This document shows, one piece after another, positions 1 through 11,286 of a DNA stretch of 64,000 bases. Origin of the DNA: Delphinapterus leucas. Lineage: Eukaryota > Chordata > Mammalia > Artiodactyla > Monodontidae. Position 1 is the stretch's first letter; each line of letters opens with the position of its first letter. Where the stretch lies: positions 13,800,654 through 13,864,653 of the forward strand of contig NW_022097999.1 in the NCBI RefSeq assembly GCF_002288925.2. Direction: 5' to 3'. The notes beneath the pieces were generated by a model that saw nothing but the letters and a program-made list of their open reading frames with translations, was not told the origin of the DNA and did no database searches. Both the position numbers and the translations under genes were made by a program.

Positions 1-900
1 TAACTTACAAACATTTTGTCCTATTCTGTAGATTGCCTTTTTATTCTGTTGTTTCCTTTGCTTAAGTTTTAAAAGTTTGATGCAGTCCCAGTTGTCTATT
101 TTTGTTTTTGTTACCCGTGGGATTTTTTTGTGTGTAGTATCTAAGAAATCATTACCTATTCCAATGTTATAAAACTTTTCCCCTATATTTTCTTCTGTGA
201 GTTTTATAGTTTCAGGTCATATGTTTAGATTTTTAATCCATTTTGAGTTAATTTTTATCTGTGGCATAAGATAATGGACAATCTTCATTATTTTGCATGT
301 GGATAGCCAGTTTTCCCAGTACTATTTGTTGGGAAGACTGTCCTGCCCTCATTGTGTAGTCTTGGCACCCTTGTCAAATATCATTTGCCCATACACACAA
401 GGGTTTATATCTGGGCTCTCTATTCTGTTCCATTGGTCTATATGTTTGTCCTTATGCCAGTACCATACTGTTTTAATTGCTATAGCTTTGTAATATGTTT
501 TGAAACCAGGACAGGTTAGGCCTCCAGCTTGGTTCCTCTTTCACAAGATTGTTTGGCTATCCAGAGCTCTTTTTGAGATTCTGTATGAATTTTGGGATTT
601 TTTTTTTCTCTTTCTGCAAAAAAAAAAGGAAATAAAGGAAAAAAATGCCATTGGGATTTTGATGGGGATTGCATTGAATCTGTAGATTGCTTTGGGTATT
701 ATGGACATTTTAACAATGTTAAGTCTTCCAATCCATGAACATGGGATGTCTTTCTTTTTATTTGTGTCGTTAATTTTTTTCAGCAGTGTTTTATAGTTTT
801 CAGTGTACAAACCTTCTACCTCTTTGTTTAAATTTATTCCTAAGTATTTTATTCTTTTTGACACTGTTGTAAGTAGGATTGTTTTCTTAATTTTCTTTTT
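1..900 (-). mobile_element. L1 fragment, ORF2 C-terminal part, antisense
   Basis: The reverse strand encodes typical L1 ORF2 text at 541-864, such as [17 protein letters not shown] and [20 protein letters not shown], broken further on. The element runs off the left edge and is 5'-truncated near 900. An AT-rich stretch around 600-650 interrupts it. It is not functional. Confidence 0.9.
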
Positions 901-1149
901 AGCAGATGTAACCCTTTTAAAACTAAGACAAGAAAGAACTCTTCTTTTTTTTTTTTTTTTTTAACTTTAGTGTTTTCCCAGAAGTCTAGCACTCTTTCTT
1001 TTCTGCATGCTTTTCTGATTCCTCTTTATGCTTGTCTCTTTTGAGTTCTCAAAATTGAGGCAGAAGCTGGGCTGGTCATTTTCTGTTAGCTCCTTGAAGG
1101 CAAAGGACCATTGCAGTAATGGTCATCCTAACAGAGTTACTGAATTTTT

Positions 1150-1518
1150 TAAAAAAAATTTAATTTAATTTTAAAAATTTATTTTATTTATTTTTGGCTG
1201 TGTTGGGTCTTTGTTGCTGCACGCGGGCTTTCTCTAGTTGCAGCGAGTGGGGGCTGCTCTTTGTTGCGGTGCGTGGACTTCTCATTGCAGTGGCTTCTCT
1301 TGTTGCCGAGCATGGGCTCTAGGCACGTGGGCTTCAGTAGTTGTGGCATGTGGGCTCAGTAGTTGTGGCTCGCAGGCTCTAGAGCTCAGGCTCAGTAGTT
1401 GTGGCACACGGGCTTAGTTGCTCTGCGGCATGTGGGATCTTCCTGGACCAGGGCTTGAACCCATGTCCCCTGCATTGGCAGGTGGATTCTTAACCACTGC
1501 ACCACCAGGGAAGCCCCC
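1150..1518 (-). mobile_element. CHR SINE, long form
   Basis: Read on the reverse strand it begins GGGGCTTCCCTGGTGGTGCA, carries a tRNA-like box B (GGGTTCAAGCCC) and ends in an A/T-rich tail at 1150-1190. It contains the repeated TTGTGGC/GGGCTC modules of the long CHR class. Confidence 0.88.
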
Positions 1519-1575
1519 AGTTTTTTTTGTTAATTGAAGTATAGTTCATTTACAAAGAGTTGATGAATTTATAGT
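1519..1575 (-). mobile_element. Short L1 3'-end remnant
   Basis: AATTGAAGTATAGTTCATTT resembles the antisense L1 3' end seen elsewhere in the window. Only about 55 bp are recognisable, next to the SINE. Confidence 0.45.
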
Positions 1576-1646
1576 CCCTCCTAGAGCAACTAAATTTGGC
1601 AGCTGTGTTAGATGGTACTATTTTGGATGGGGTAAGTTATATGTGA

Positions 1647-1680
1647 GAGAGAGAGAGACAGAAGGAGAGAGAGAGGTGTA
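1647..1680. repeat. GA-rich simple repeat
   Basis: This is a run of GAGAGA units with two interruptions (GACAGAAGGAG). Confidence 0.8.
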
Positions 1681-1717
1681 GATACATCAGAATGTGTTTG
1701 TCGTGCGATCTTTGGCC

Positions 1718-1905
1718 AGTGGGTCTCAAAGTATGGTCTTCAGACCAGGAACATCAGCATCTCCTGCTGATGTGAGAAAGGCGAGTTTCTGGGCTCATTC
1801 CAGACCTACTGAATCAGAAACTTGGGGTGGGAGGTGTGCAGTCTGCGTTTTTAACAAGCTCTCCAGATGATTTTGATATGCACTAAGTTAGAGAATACTG
1901 TTTTA
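1718..1905 (+). mobile_element. hAT-type nonautonomous DNA transposon remnant
   Basis: It begins near GGGTCTCAAAGTATGGTC and ends near AGAGAATACTG, decayed terminal inverted repeats of the CAGTGGTTCTCAAA class. The interior (CCTACTGAATCAGAAAC, TTTTTAACAAGCTCTCCAG) matches a common mammalian MITE. The same family recurs at 39755. The exact family name is uncertain. Confidence 0.7.
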
Positions 1906-2094
1906 GACCACCCAGGAACTCTTAACATCGCAACCACCACCTCCTCCCTAAATCTCTGAAGTGTACTAAAATTCCTTTGCGTCATCCATCACCTTTATTT
2001 TTCCTTTTGCTCCTGTCCCATGTGTGATGCAGTGTTACTTTAACTCTCATAGTCTCCTTAGGTTCCCCCTCTTTTCTTGTAATGTATTCTAATA

Positions 2095-2228
2095 GAAGGA
2101 TTTGGATTTGAGCAACTTAGGATTCAAATTCTGGCCCGATTGTGTGACCCTGGGCAGATTAAATATCCTCTCTGAACTTCAGTTATAAAATCGTTGTTAT
2201 GCAGGTTAAATGAGTTAAGCATCAGTTG
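2095..2228 (+). mobile_element. MIR SINE fragment
   Basis: GATTCAAATTCTGG, GTGTGACCCTGGGCAG and CTCTGAACTTCAGTT follow MIR order. It is heavily diverged. Confidence 0.65.
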
Positions 2229-2296
2229 CTTTTACATGTTCAGATGCTCAAGAAATGCCAGCTCTTTTCTCTCTTTCTCCATTATTACTCTGCTCA

Positions 2297-2338
2297 AAAA
2301 ACAAACAAACAAAAAACCCAAAAAGCAAACAAAAACTT
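2297..2338. repeat. A-rich low-complexity tract (AAAC-type)
   Basis: The tract is AAAACAAACAAAC-like sequence with no identifiable element attached. Confidence 0.7.
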
Positions 2339-3063
2339 TTTTTGCCATGACAGATTCCCTACAGGTCATTTTCTTTTGTATCTGTTAGTACCGTGTTTTT
2401 TTTTTTTTTTGGACTTAAGTCTTCATGATCTATGAAATCTCACCATGTAAAATTGGAGTAAACCAAGTACATAAAAATGTGAGGTGCTGTATAAAGGAAA
2501 GGGTAAGGAACAGCTATTGTGATAGGGCTAGTGCCAGTTACTCCCCTTAGTCACTTGCAGCAGACGCAATGAGATTCTATTTTAGAAAGTGTAGTGATAC
2601 AGAAAGTAGTTTGGCCCATAGCAAGGGAATGGGATATTATCTTCATTTTTCCTGCACTCTACTATAATGATCTGTGCAAAAGAAACTATTTGCCTCTTGA
2701 TAAGAGAGGGAGTACAAATAGCCTTAGTTTCCCCAATTCTAGGGTCACCTTCAATATTGAGAGGGAGCCGTCCAGGGCAGAAGTGTGTTTCAAAAAGAAG
2801 GAGAGCCTGATTGAGACAAGTAGAAAAGAGTAGAAAGTCTTTCTAAATTGACATTCACCCTTTTGACCAGTACCAAGACCTCATGCTTTGGACAGTGAGC
2901 AAGTTTGCACTGAGTTTTATTGTTTAAGGTCCTTTTCCAAATGTGTTGTTTGGTGTTTTGTTTTGGTAGCCGAGTTTCCCTTGTAAACTAACTTTTAATG
3001 CTGCTGTTGTAACTAGCTTGAAAGTTCTAGAAGATCAGGAACTAATTCATTCATCTGCTGATG

Positions 3064-3460
3064 CATAGCCAACCAAAAAACAACATTAGTGACTTAAAAT
3101 AACAATTTTATTATCTTTCATTGTTCTTTGGGTAGACTGGGCTCAGTTAAGGAATTCTGCTGGTCTTGCTTGGGGTCTCTCTGGAGTCATCTGGAGGCTC
3201 ATTTGGAGCAGCTAGGCCTATTAAGGGCTCCTCTCTCCATGTGGCCTCTCCAGTAGAGTAACCAGACTTTTTATGTAGTGGCTTAGCACTTCCAAAAGTG
3301 ACAGTTCCAAGAGGGAGGAAGCTGTCAGTTCTCAAAAAGGCTTAATCCCAGAACTCACCAGTTTTTTTGTTTTTTTTTTAATTTTTCACCACGTTTTCTT
3401 GATTAAAGCAGTTAACAGGCTGGTCTAGATTCAGTGTGGGAGGAGACCACACAAGGGCAA
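3064..3460 (+). mobile_element. Ancient LTR-like repeat
   Basis: GTGACTTAAAATAACAATTT, CCATGTGGCCTCTCCAGTAG and GGCTTAGCACTTCC are diverged forms of a common mammalian LTR-type repeat, the same family as 43738-44560. A T-rich stretch at 3361-3380 interrupts it. The family name is uncertain. Confidence 0.5.
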
Positions 3461-3499
3461 GAATACCAAGAAGTATGATTCTTTGGAGTCCATCTTCAG

Positions 3500-3620
3500 A
3501 TACTAGTTACTGCGGGGACCATATCTATTTTATGTACTAATATATACCCAATAATAGACACTCAATAATTATTTGTGGTTTGAATCAGTGGTTGGATGGG
3601 CCAATAGCCAGATTGGTGGA
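3500..3620 (+). mobile_element. L2 3'-end fragment
   Basis: GGGGACCATATCTATTTTAT followed by ACACTCAATAATTATTTGTG is a diverged L2 tail. Confidence 0.55.
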
Positions 3621-3849
3621 TGGTTGACTAACTGCTCTTGTTGGTCTATTTGGGTGAGGCTTATGTGATTCTTAGGGCTGAGATACCCATGTCTCTGCCT
3701 TTATAGTACCAGTCCTTCTTCAACACATGTCTTTCTAGGAAACCACCTTTGTAGGCATAGTGACTTGGGTGGCTAGGTGTTCCCTGCAGGTACTTTGGGA
3801 ACTGTAATCGAGGGAAGAAAAAAATAATCATTTTTTATTAGACTGTACT

Positions 3850-4015
3850 GGCTACTATAGTTATGTTCTTAGTTAATCGTAACAACCTTGTGAAATAGGT
3901 ATTTCCCATTAAATTTGGACGCTGAGGTTAATGAACTTGCCCAAGGTCACACAGCTAATAAGTGACACAAGATGATGAGTTAAACTGCAATTTGTTTCTG
4001 AAGCTAAAGCATGGA
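3850..4015 (-). mobile_element. MIR SINE fragment, antisense
   Basis: CTTGCCCAAGGTCACACAGC and the preceding GACGCTGAGGTTAA are the antisense MIR core. Confidence 0.8.
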
Positions 4016-4084
4016 CTTACCTCATATATTAGTTATTCAGTTTCCCTTTGTTAATCTCAGACTGTTAAGATGTGTCAGAGGATT

Positions 4085-4298
4085 TCTCAAAAGCAGCACT
4101 ATTAACGTTTCAGGCTGGATAATTCTTTATTGAGGTGGAGGAGGGGGGAGCTGTCCTATGCATCATAGGATGTTTAGCAGCATCCCTGGCCTTTACCCAC
4201 TAGATGCCAGTGTACTCCCCCCACCCAGTTGCAACTACCAAAATGTATCCAGACATAGGTTTCCTGGGGGGAACCCCCTCCCATTGAAAACCATTGAT
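4085..4298 (-). mobile_element. MER5A-like hAT-Charlie element
   Basis: GGATGTTTAGCAGCATCCCT, ACCCACTAGATGCCAGT and CCAGACATAGG follow the MER5A order on the reverse strand, ending near the inverted repeat GAAAACCATTG. Confidence 0.8.
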
Positions 4299-5493
4299 AA
4301 GTTATTTCATGATTTTCTGTCCCCTGACCTTGCTATTTTTTGATATTACATTTCACAAGGAACTGGCAGTGGCTTCATACTATCTTATTTTTATAATAGT
4401 TATAATCGTACTGCCTGGTTCTGATGCTCTTGAGTCATGCCTTTCTCTCATTGCCTCTCTTCTCTTTTGCCTTGTCTTTTTGCTTTTGTCTGATTTTGCT
4501 AAATAAAATGCAGCTGGATAAAGTGTAAGGACTTTCTACCCAGGTATCGATTCAGCAGGCATTCAGATCTCTGAGATTATAACCATTAGTGCTAGAGAAA
4601 AGAAGGCAATTTAGATCTTCTAATTATAGTGGAGTGGGGGGGGGTGCATAATATTTAGGAAGCTGGAAATTAAATGGCTTCCAGGCTTCACAGAGTTAAT
4701 CTTCATGGTATGTGCAATTCTTTTGGGAAACGGGGGAGGAGAGTGGAAATTGCAGGTTTTCTCCTAATTGTAGTTTAGGTGTCATTTATGACAATTTCAT
4801 GTTGTCTAGACAGAGGGAAATGGTAGAGAAATTATTCCAGTGGAGTCAAATGCTGAGTCCAAAGGGAATCAAGAAGGTTCCTGAGGTCGGGATCAGGGTG
4901 GAAGGGCAAGTAGTATACCCCTAGAGATGAATCAGTGAAAATCAAATGTCACTAAGAGAAGCAGTTCAGAGTGAGCCCAGGATATAAGAAAAGTGATTGT
5001 ACTCTGAGCTTTGGGTTAATGCAAGGGCTGACAGTGGATTGTTTGGGGGCCCAGCTGGGAGTCTCTGCCCTCTTTTCTATTTCTATAGACTCCAGAAACC
5101 TAATTGCTTGAACAGACAGCCAGGAAGGCTGCCTCTTTGCCTCTGGTTAATAAATGCCCCAGCCCACTGTGCATTCCTTTTTCCTCATTCTCTTGTTAGG
5201 CTTCATTTACTAACTTCTCTTTGCTTTTCTGATGTTGGCCCTAAGGTTTTATTTCATATTGTAGAGTATGCTGTTTGCAGTATACCAGGGTCAGTAGAAC
5301 GAATGGCCCTCGTTGAGGGTTTTTAAAATTTCAGGTCAGGAATGTGAATGTGAAGAATCATCTGAGAAGAAATGTGCAAGGTTTGCTGTTATTGAAACAG
5401 TAAATGATTATATCATATATCCTTTGTAGTATTAGTAGGTCTAGAGATAGACTTTTTTGGAATTGTCTATTATTCTGAATAAAACTAGCTGAG

Positions 5494-5895
5494 GGGGACT
5501 TCCCTGGTGATCCAGTGGTAAAGAATCCGCCTTACAATGCAGGGGACGCGGGTTTGATGCCTGGTCAGGGAGCTAAGATCCCACAAGCCACGGGGCAACT
5601 AAGTCTGGGTGCTGCAACTACTGGGCTCGCGCACCTCAACTAGAGAACCTGCATGCGGCAAACTACAGAGCCCATGTGCTCTGGAACCCATGCACCACAA
5701 CTACAGAGCCCATGAGCCCTGGAGCCTGCACACCACAACTAGAGAAGAGAGAACCCACACGGCACTAGAGAGAAGCCACGCGCCGTAAGTAGAGCCCTTG
5801 CGTCGCAATGAAAGATCCCGCACGCCTCAATGAAGATCCTGCATGCCACAGCTAAGAACCAATGCAGCCAAAAATAAATAAAATAAATTTTTAAA
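5494..5895 (+). mobile_element. CHR SINE, long form, with target-site duplication
   Basis: It begins GGGGACTTCCCTGGTGATCC and ends AAAATAAATAAAATAAATTT. It is flanked by AAACTAGCTGAG (5482-5493) and AAATTAGCTGAG (5896-5907). The interior is a ladder of CCACAACTACAGAGCCC-type modules. Confidence 0.92.
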
Positions 5896-5983
5896 AAATT
5901 AGCTGAGAATTCAGGATTATTGAATTCTGTAAATCTCTTCTTGATTTGGGGGGAAACCAGTCAATTAGGATTCACTGCCTCTT

Positions 5984-6432
5984 TAAAAAATTTTTTTTTA
6001 TTTTTAACATCTTTAATGGAGTATAATTGCTTTCCATTGTTGTGTTAGTTGCTGCTGTATAACAAAGTGAATCAGCTGTACATATACATATATCCCCATA
6101 TCCCCTCTCTCGTGCGTCTCCCTCCCACCCTCCCTGTCCCACCCCTCTAGGTGGTCACAAAGCACCGAGCTGATCTCCCTGTGCTGTGTGGCTGCTTCCC
6201 ACTAGCTATCTATTTTACATTTGGTAGGGTATATATGTCAATGTCACTCTCTCACTTTGTCCTGGTTTACCCTTCCCCCTCCCCATGTCCTCAGGTCCAT
6301 TCTCTACATCTGTGTCTTTATTCTTGTTCTGCCCCTAGGTTCTTCAGAACCATTTTTTTTTTTTAGATTCCATATATATGTGTTAGCATACAGTATTTGT
6401 TTCTCTCTTTCTGACTTACTTCACCCTGTATG
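5984..6432 (-). mobile_element. L1 3' end, antisense
   Basis: It runs from the L1 tail (TTTAATGGAGTATAATTGC) through the untranslated region (GTGGTCACAAAGCACCGAGC) to GACTTACTTCACCCTGTATG. It is the same type as the + strand copy at 46506. Weak duplication candidates are CACTGCCTCTT and AACTTCCTCTT. Confidence 0.88.
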
Positions 6433-6826
6433 ACAGACTCTAGTAACTTCCTCTTGATTAAAGTTCAAACTTGCATGTCATGGCTGCTGCTTGTTGGTAT
6501 GTGTGCATGTGAATATCAGAACTAGCTCTGGAACTTGTTATTGGTATGATCCTACTCATCCTTTGGTGAAAAGCCACTGATCTAAATTCCTAGTTTAAAA
6601 ATGTCTGTGGTCTGTGGGCAGACCTCCCAAGTCTCCCAGAGAGAAAGAATTGGAGACAGAGTAAACATGTCCATGTAGATCACCTTGGACCTTTGAGTTC
6701 AGATGCTGACAAAAGTGAGTGTTTATTATAAATGGATGTTTCATAACTATAGTGTGATATGTTGAGGATATACAGGAGCTAGGCATAGCGCCAACCAATC
6801 ATTTTACAATTGTATTAAAAATAACC

Positions 6827-6873
6827 TATCAACTATGCTCCGATATAAAATAAAAATTAAAAAATAAATAAAT
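6827..6873 (+). mobile_element. Ultra-short L1 3'-end insertion with 10 bp duplication
   Basis: Only about 47 bases of L1 end (AACTATGCTCCGATATAAAA) and tail are present. They lie between perfect copies of AAAAATAACC at 6817-6826 and 6874-6883. Confidence 0.75.
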
Positions 6874-8630
6874 AAAAATAACCAAGTACCTAACGGTCAG
6901 CAGAGGGTCCGCTGTTCTAAGAGGGGTCTGACTGACTTTTCAGGCAAGACTTTCGTATAGCCAGATACACAGTTGCACACCCCGTATGAATTGTTTCCAC
7001 CTTCTTCCCTCTTGGTGTCTCTGATTATATTGTGCTCTGATATTTTGCCATCAGTTGCTCGCTGCACAGAGACATTGAGGGATATGTTAATGTTTTGTAA
7101 GATGTTTGTCTGGTAAAAGGCTTTACTTTGAGCCCTGTGAATTGTTTATGCTGGATGATGATAAAATAAGGCTGATCCACACAACAGGCACTGTGAGCTC
7201 TTTCTGTAGCATGTCTGTTTTTTTCCTGAGGTTAGCCTTTTAGCAGTGCCACCTTGCCTTGGTCTGCCCCACAGCAGGAGCAGGAATTGCCTGCCAGTCT
7301 CTTCTGGCAACTGCATCATGTGCTGTAAGTGCACGCCTAGAACTAGGGGGCCCTGCAGGGATCAGATGAGTGCCTATCGTTGGATAACTTAAGCGATAAT
7401 TGCCAGTGTGTGAAATGGGGAGGCTTGGATGCCTCTGCTTTAAAGCAGAGATGTCAATTTGGAAATCATAATAGAAGTGTCGTTGCAGAACACACAATTA
7501 TTTTTTTACAAAGAATAAGGGCTTGTCATCTCCCAGCCCTGGCATGCGCCAAGGCAGAGATCTGGGGCTTGCCGAGCAAGATGCAGAAATGAAGGCAATA
7601 TTGTATCCAAGTTTCTTTGGCCTCCCACCTCTTCATTCCCCTGAAAACATTGCCCTCTTTCCCCTGTGAGGTCTCTTTCGGCAATAAGCTGTCCAGGAGC
7701 ATCAGTGGTAGTTTCCCAGGCAAGTAGCCAGCCTCTGACTTTATGACTTAACAAGCCTCCTAGGGAGCAGGCTGCACTGCATTTATCAGGATAACTATGT
7801 CAGCACTTTAACCTGAAGGGCTTAAGTGACCGAAGGGATGAAGAGTGATGTAAGCAGTTTCTGAAAAACTAGTTCCTTCAGGAATTTCAGTGTGAGTTTT
7901 TGGACATCTAGAAACCTTGTCTGAAAGTCACAGGGTCAGTGAGGGGCAATCAGATATGTCTTCTTGCTTATTTTTCCAAGTCTACTTAGGCCTGCTGATT
8001 TATTCACTTAGATATTTATTGGTCTCCTATTATGTGTTAATTAGGATGTGAGTTTTAATGGGGATAAAAAGATGACTTGGACCCAGTACTTGCTTTCATG
8101 TACCTTGTAGTCCAGTAGCAGAGAGAAGACGACATACTTACTAGGAACTGCAGTACAGGTGACTTGGGAGAAGGCCTTTTAAGAGAGGATTCAGATGCTA
8201 CGGGGTGTGGGGGAAGAAAGGGTGAACATCTGGCTAGAGGAATCAGGTATTTGAGCTTTGAAGGAGTTTTACAGACAGAGATGGGGAAGAACTTTCCAGA
8301 AAGAAGAAATGGCCAAGCTAAAGACAGAGGTGAAACAGTGAGGGTGTGTTTAGTTTAGCTAGAGCAATAGTTCTCAAAGTGTGGCCTGGGATCCCTGAAG
8401 TCAAAACTATGTTTATAATACTGAGATGTTCTTTGTCTTTTTCACTCTCTTGCATGAGGGTTCAGTGGAGTTTTCTAGACACTACATGATGTGTAATGAG
8501 GTTATCACTCTGATGGCCAATGGAATGTGTACTTGTGTATTAAATTTTTCTCAGTTTTAATTTCAAATATAGTACATATTGATAGATAAAACCCATATAA
8601 ACCAAAACTCTTTGGGGTCATTAATAATTT

Positions 8631-8958
8631 TTTAAAAAAATTTATTTATTTTTGGCTGCATTGGGTCTTCATTGCTGCACACAGGCTTTCTCTAGTTGCA
8701 GCGAGCGGGGGCTACTCTTTGTTGTGGTGCGTGGGCTTCTCATTGTCGTGGCTTCTCTTGTTGTGGTTGTGGAGCACAGGCGCTAGGCGCGCGGGCTTAG
8801 TAGTTGTGGCTCTTGGGCTCTAGAGCGCAGGTTCAGTAGTTGTGGCGCATGGGCCTAGTTGCTGTGCAGCATGTGGGGTATTCCTGGGCCAGGGCTCGAA
8901 CCCCTGTCCCCTGCATTGGCAGGTGGATTCTTAACCACTGCGCCACCAGGGAAGCCCC
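8631..8958 (-). mobile_element. CHR SINE, long form, inside the hAT element
   Basis: The tail is at the left (AAAAATTTATTTATTTTTGG) and the head ends GCCACCAGGGAAGCCCC at 8958. Flanks CATTAATAATTTT and CATCAATACTTTT are its probable duplication. Confidence 0.9.
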
Positions 8959-8970
8959 ATCAATACTTTT

Positions 8971-9171
8971 TTTTTTTTGTGGTACTCGGGCCTCTCACTG
9001 CTGTGGCCTCTCCCGTTGCAGAGCACAGGCTCCGGACGCGCAGGCCCAGCGGCCATGGCTCACGGGCCCAGCCGCTCCGCGGCACGTGGGATCTTCCCGG
9101 ACTGGGGCACGAACCCGTGTCCCCTGCATCGGCAGGCGGACTCTCAACCGCTGCACCACTAGGGAAGCCCC
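8971..9171 (-). mobile_element. CHR SINE, short form
   Basis: A T-run is followed by GGTACTCGGGCCTCTCACTG and CAGCGGCCATGGCTCACGGG, ending CACTAGGGAAGCCC. It is flanked by CCATCAATACTTTT at 8957-8970 and 9172-9185 (perfect). It therefore inserted into the junction left by the previous SINE. Confidence 0.93.
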
Positions 9172-9710
9172 CCATCAATACTTTTAAAGATTGTTAAAGG
9201 AACTCTGAGGCCAAAATTTGAAAATGATTGCATCAGAGCATATAGTATGTTCAGAAGGAATGAGAAATTTGGCTGCAAGGCTTTGGGTGTCAAGCTGAGG
9301 AATTTGGATTTTATTTCCTAGGTGGAAGGGAGTTATTCCTTTGGGTTTGGCTTCCCTGAACTGAGCTAGCAGATGTCACCCAGACATCAGAGCCAGACTG
9401 GGAAATTACTCTTCAGGCATGGGGCACCAGCATCTTAGCTTCTAAGAGCAACTTTCCTTATCAGTATATATAGGTCACAGTTTTAGCTATTGATTGTTTC
9501 CAGTGATTGGAGAAGGTCTGTACTTGTTTGCTGGCTTTAGTTTGTTGATTTTCTCTGTGATTTGACAATTAGTTAAAAGAATATCTTTAGGATATAGTTG
9601 TTTATTAAGGAAGAGTTGTCACTGGCTTATTTATTTGTCTAGACTGGTACCCAAACTTTCTCCTTCTCCACCCCGATACCCATTGAATTTGAAACAAAGA
9701 TTCTTTTCTT

Positions 9711-9831
9711 TTTTTTTTTCCAGCCGCGCTGTGCGGCTTGTGGGGGTCTTAGCTCCCGACCAGGGATGGAACTCATGCCCCCTGCAGTGGAAGCGCAGAG
9801 TCCTAACCACCGGACCACCAGGGAATTCCCC
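9711..9831 (-). mobile_element. CHR-related SINE, about 120 bp GGGAATTCC type
   Basis: On the reverse strand the head is GGGGAATTCCCTGGTGGTCC. Flanks AAAGATTCTTTTCTT (9696) and AAAGGTTCTTTTCTT (9832) form a duplication with one mismatch. Confidence 0.9.
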
Positions 9832-10184
9832 AAAGGTTCTTTTCTTTTGGGTAACCCATCTCATCTGCCCTGACAACTTTGTTCTTTTCCGGAGCTTTCT
9901 TCTACTACTATTTTTTATTGTTTTCCTAGTCATCAAAGGATACAGCTGATATAGGGAACTGTTGTACATATTCAGAGTATTAATTAGGGAAGGAAGAAAT
10001 AGTTGTATTCATTTAAAATATTAGGAATTTTACAGCTTGGATTGTGTATTGACTTATATTTTAGTAGGGCTTAATATTAATTTTTGATAACTTATTCTAG
10101 TGTGTAATACTTTGATTTCAAGCTTTTCTGTTACATTCCTTAGTGACTCCACCTTATCTTTCAAGGGATTTTATGTAAGCAAAT

Positions 10185-10850
10185 GTTTTAGAGCACGGGT
10201 GGGCAGATTTTTTTCTGTAATGGGCCAGGTAGTAAATATTTTAGTCCTTTCCCTATTAGGTCTACTCAACTCTGCCTTTCTACCTCCAAAGCAGCCACAA
10301 ACGATATTCTTTTTAATTAAAAAAATTTTTTAAAAATTTATTTTTGGCCGCGTTGGGTCTTTGTTGCCACACACGGGCTTTCTCTAGTTGTGGTGAACGG
10401 GGGGGCTACTCTTCGTTACGGTGTGTGGACTTCTCATTGCGGTGGCTTCTCTGTTGCAGAGCACAGGCTCTAGGCACGCGGCTTCAGTAGTTGGAGCAGG
10501 CAGGCTCAGTAGTTGTGGCACGTGAGCCCTAGAGCGTGCTGACTTTAGTAGTTGCTGCACGTGGGCTCAGTAGTTGCGGCGCGCGGGCTCTAAGGCACGT
10601 GGGGTCAGTACTTGGGGTGCACGGGCTTAGTTGCTCCATGGCATGTGGGATCTTCCCAGACCAGGGATCGAACCTGTGTCCCCTGCTTTGGCAGGCAGGT
10701 TCTTAACCTCTTGGCCACCAGGGAAGTCCTCACAGACAATATTTAAATGGGTGGTTGTGGCTGTGTTTGGATAAAACTTTATTTATAAAAACAGGCAGCT
10801 GGCCCAGTGCCTGTAGTTTGTCAAACCTGCTTTTTAGAGGCAACTTGCTA
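10185..10850 (+). mobile_element. hAT-type MITE split by a CHR SINE
   Basis: The left half has TTCTGTAATGGGCCAGGTAG and TCTACTCAACTCTGCC. The right half (10731-10850) has GTGGCTGTGTTTGGATAAAA and CTTTATTTATAAAAACAGGC. Together they match a frequent mammalian hAT MITE, family name uncertain. Confidence 0.75.
10316..10730 (-). mobile_element. CHR SINE, long form (expanded module array)
   Basis: It has an A/T tail at the left and head GCCACCAGGGAAGTCCT at 10730. At about 415 bp it is the longest CHR copy here, with extra CAGTAGTTG modules. CACAAACGATATT and CACAGACAATATT at its borders are the probable duplication. Confidence 0.88.
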
Positions 10851-10939
10851 TTTGAAGAAACTCTTTTTAAGAAGTGAGTAATTCTTTTGAAAATGAGTAG
10901 TTTTCTCTTTAGTTTTCAGTGGTTTACTTTTAGATTTTG

Positions 10940-11180
10940 TATATTGGATGTTTTAAATTTTGAAATAATTTCAGACTTGCAGAAAAGTGGCAAAAATAGG
11001 GCAAAGAATTCCCGTATACTCTTCACCCACATTCCGTAAATATTAACATTTTACCACATTTGCTGTATCATTTTCTTTCTTTTGCTCTACCTGTATGTGA
11101 ATATAGTTATGCCTTTATTTATAGTTTTTGTATTTTATATATTTGTGATAATTATATTCTATTAAATATTGAATTTTCTT
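10940..11180 (-). mobile_element. Ancient L1 3' untranslated fragment (tentative)
   Basis: TTTCAGACTTGCAGAAAAGT, GAATTCCCGTATACTCTTCA and TAAATATTAACATTTTACCA resemble an old L1M 3' untranslated region. The orientation is not certain. Confidence 0.45.
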
Positions 11181-11263
11181 AAAATAGTGTATAGTTTGAT
11201 AGAACAGTGGCCTTTAGACTTAAAAAAAAACAACCTCTGTTAGTAAAAGGCTTTTGAGCAACC

Positions 11264-11286
11264 TGTGTGTGTGTGCGTGTGTGTGG
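11264..11286. repeat. GT microsatellite
   Basis: About 11 GT units with one GC interruption. Confidence 0.85.

Larger units (their letters stand above)
8365..9230 (+). mobile_element. hAT-type DNA transposon remnant hosting two SINEs
   Basis: The left end is CAATAGTTCTCAAAGTGTGG and the right end GAAAATGATTG, decayed inverted repeats. Interior blocks (TTTTTCTCAGTTTTAATTTC, AAACTCTTTGGGGTC) match a common mammalian hAT-derived repeat. Flanks AGCTAGAG (8357-8364) and CATCAGAG (9231-9238) may be a decayed 8 bp duplication. Confidence 0.7.
7995..9360 (-). mobile_element. L2-type ancient LINE, antisense, split by later insertions
   Basis: The left part (7995-8364) starts with the antisense L2 end (TATTTATTGGTCTCCTATTA) and continues through GAACTTTCCAGAAAG. 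The right part (9231-9360) continues with AGGAATTTGGATTTTATTTC. A hAT element and two SINEs (8365-9230) separate them. Confidence 0.65.

Noticed and set aside
5341..5400. GAAGAATCATCTGAGAAG, similar to the EESSEE segment expected in the exon upstream of 14584
   Set aside because: The surrounding translation does not match AMBRA1 and no splice sites frame it.
5494..5895. tRNA-like box A/box B sequence that could suggest a tRNA gene
   Set aside because: It is the tRNA-Glu-derived head of a CHR SINE, with no intact cloverleaf. The same holds for all other CHR copies.
8840..9197. Overlapping open frames on both strands in GC-rich sequence
   Set aside because: These are the GC-rich bodies of two adjacent CHR SINEs.
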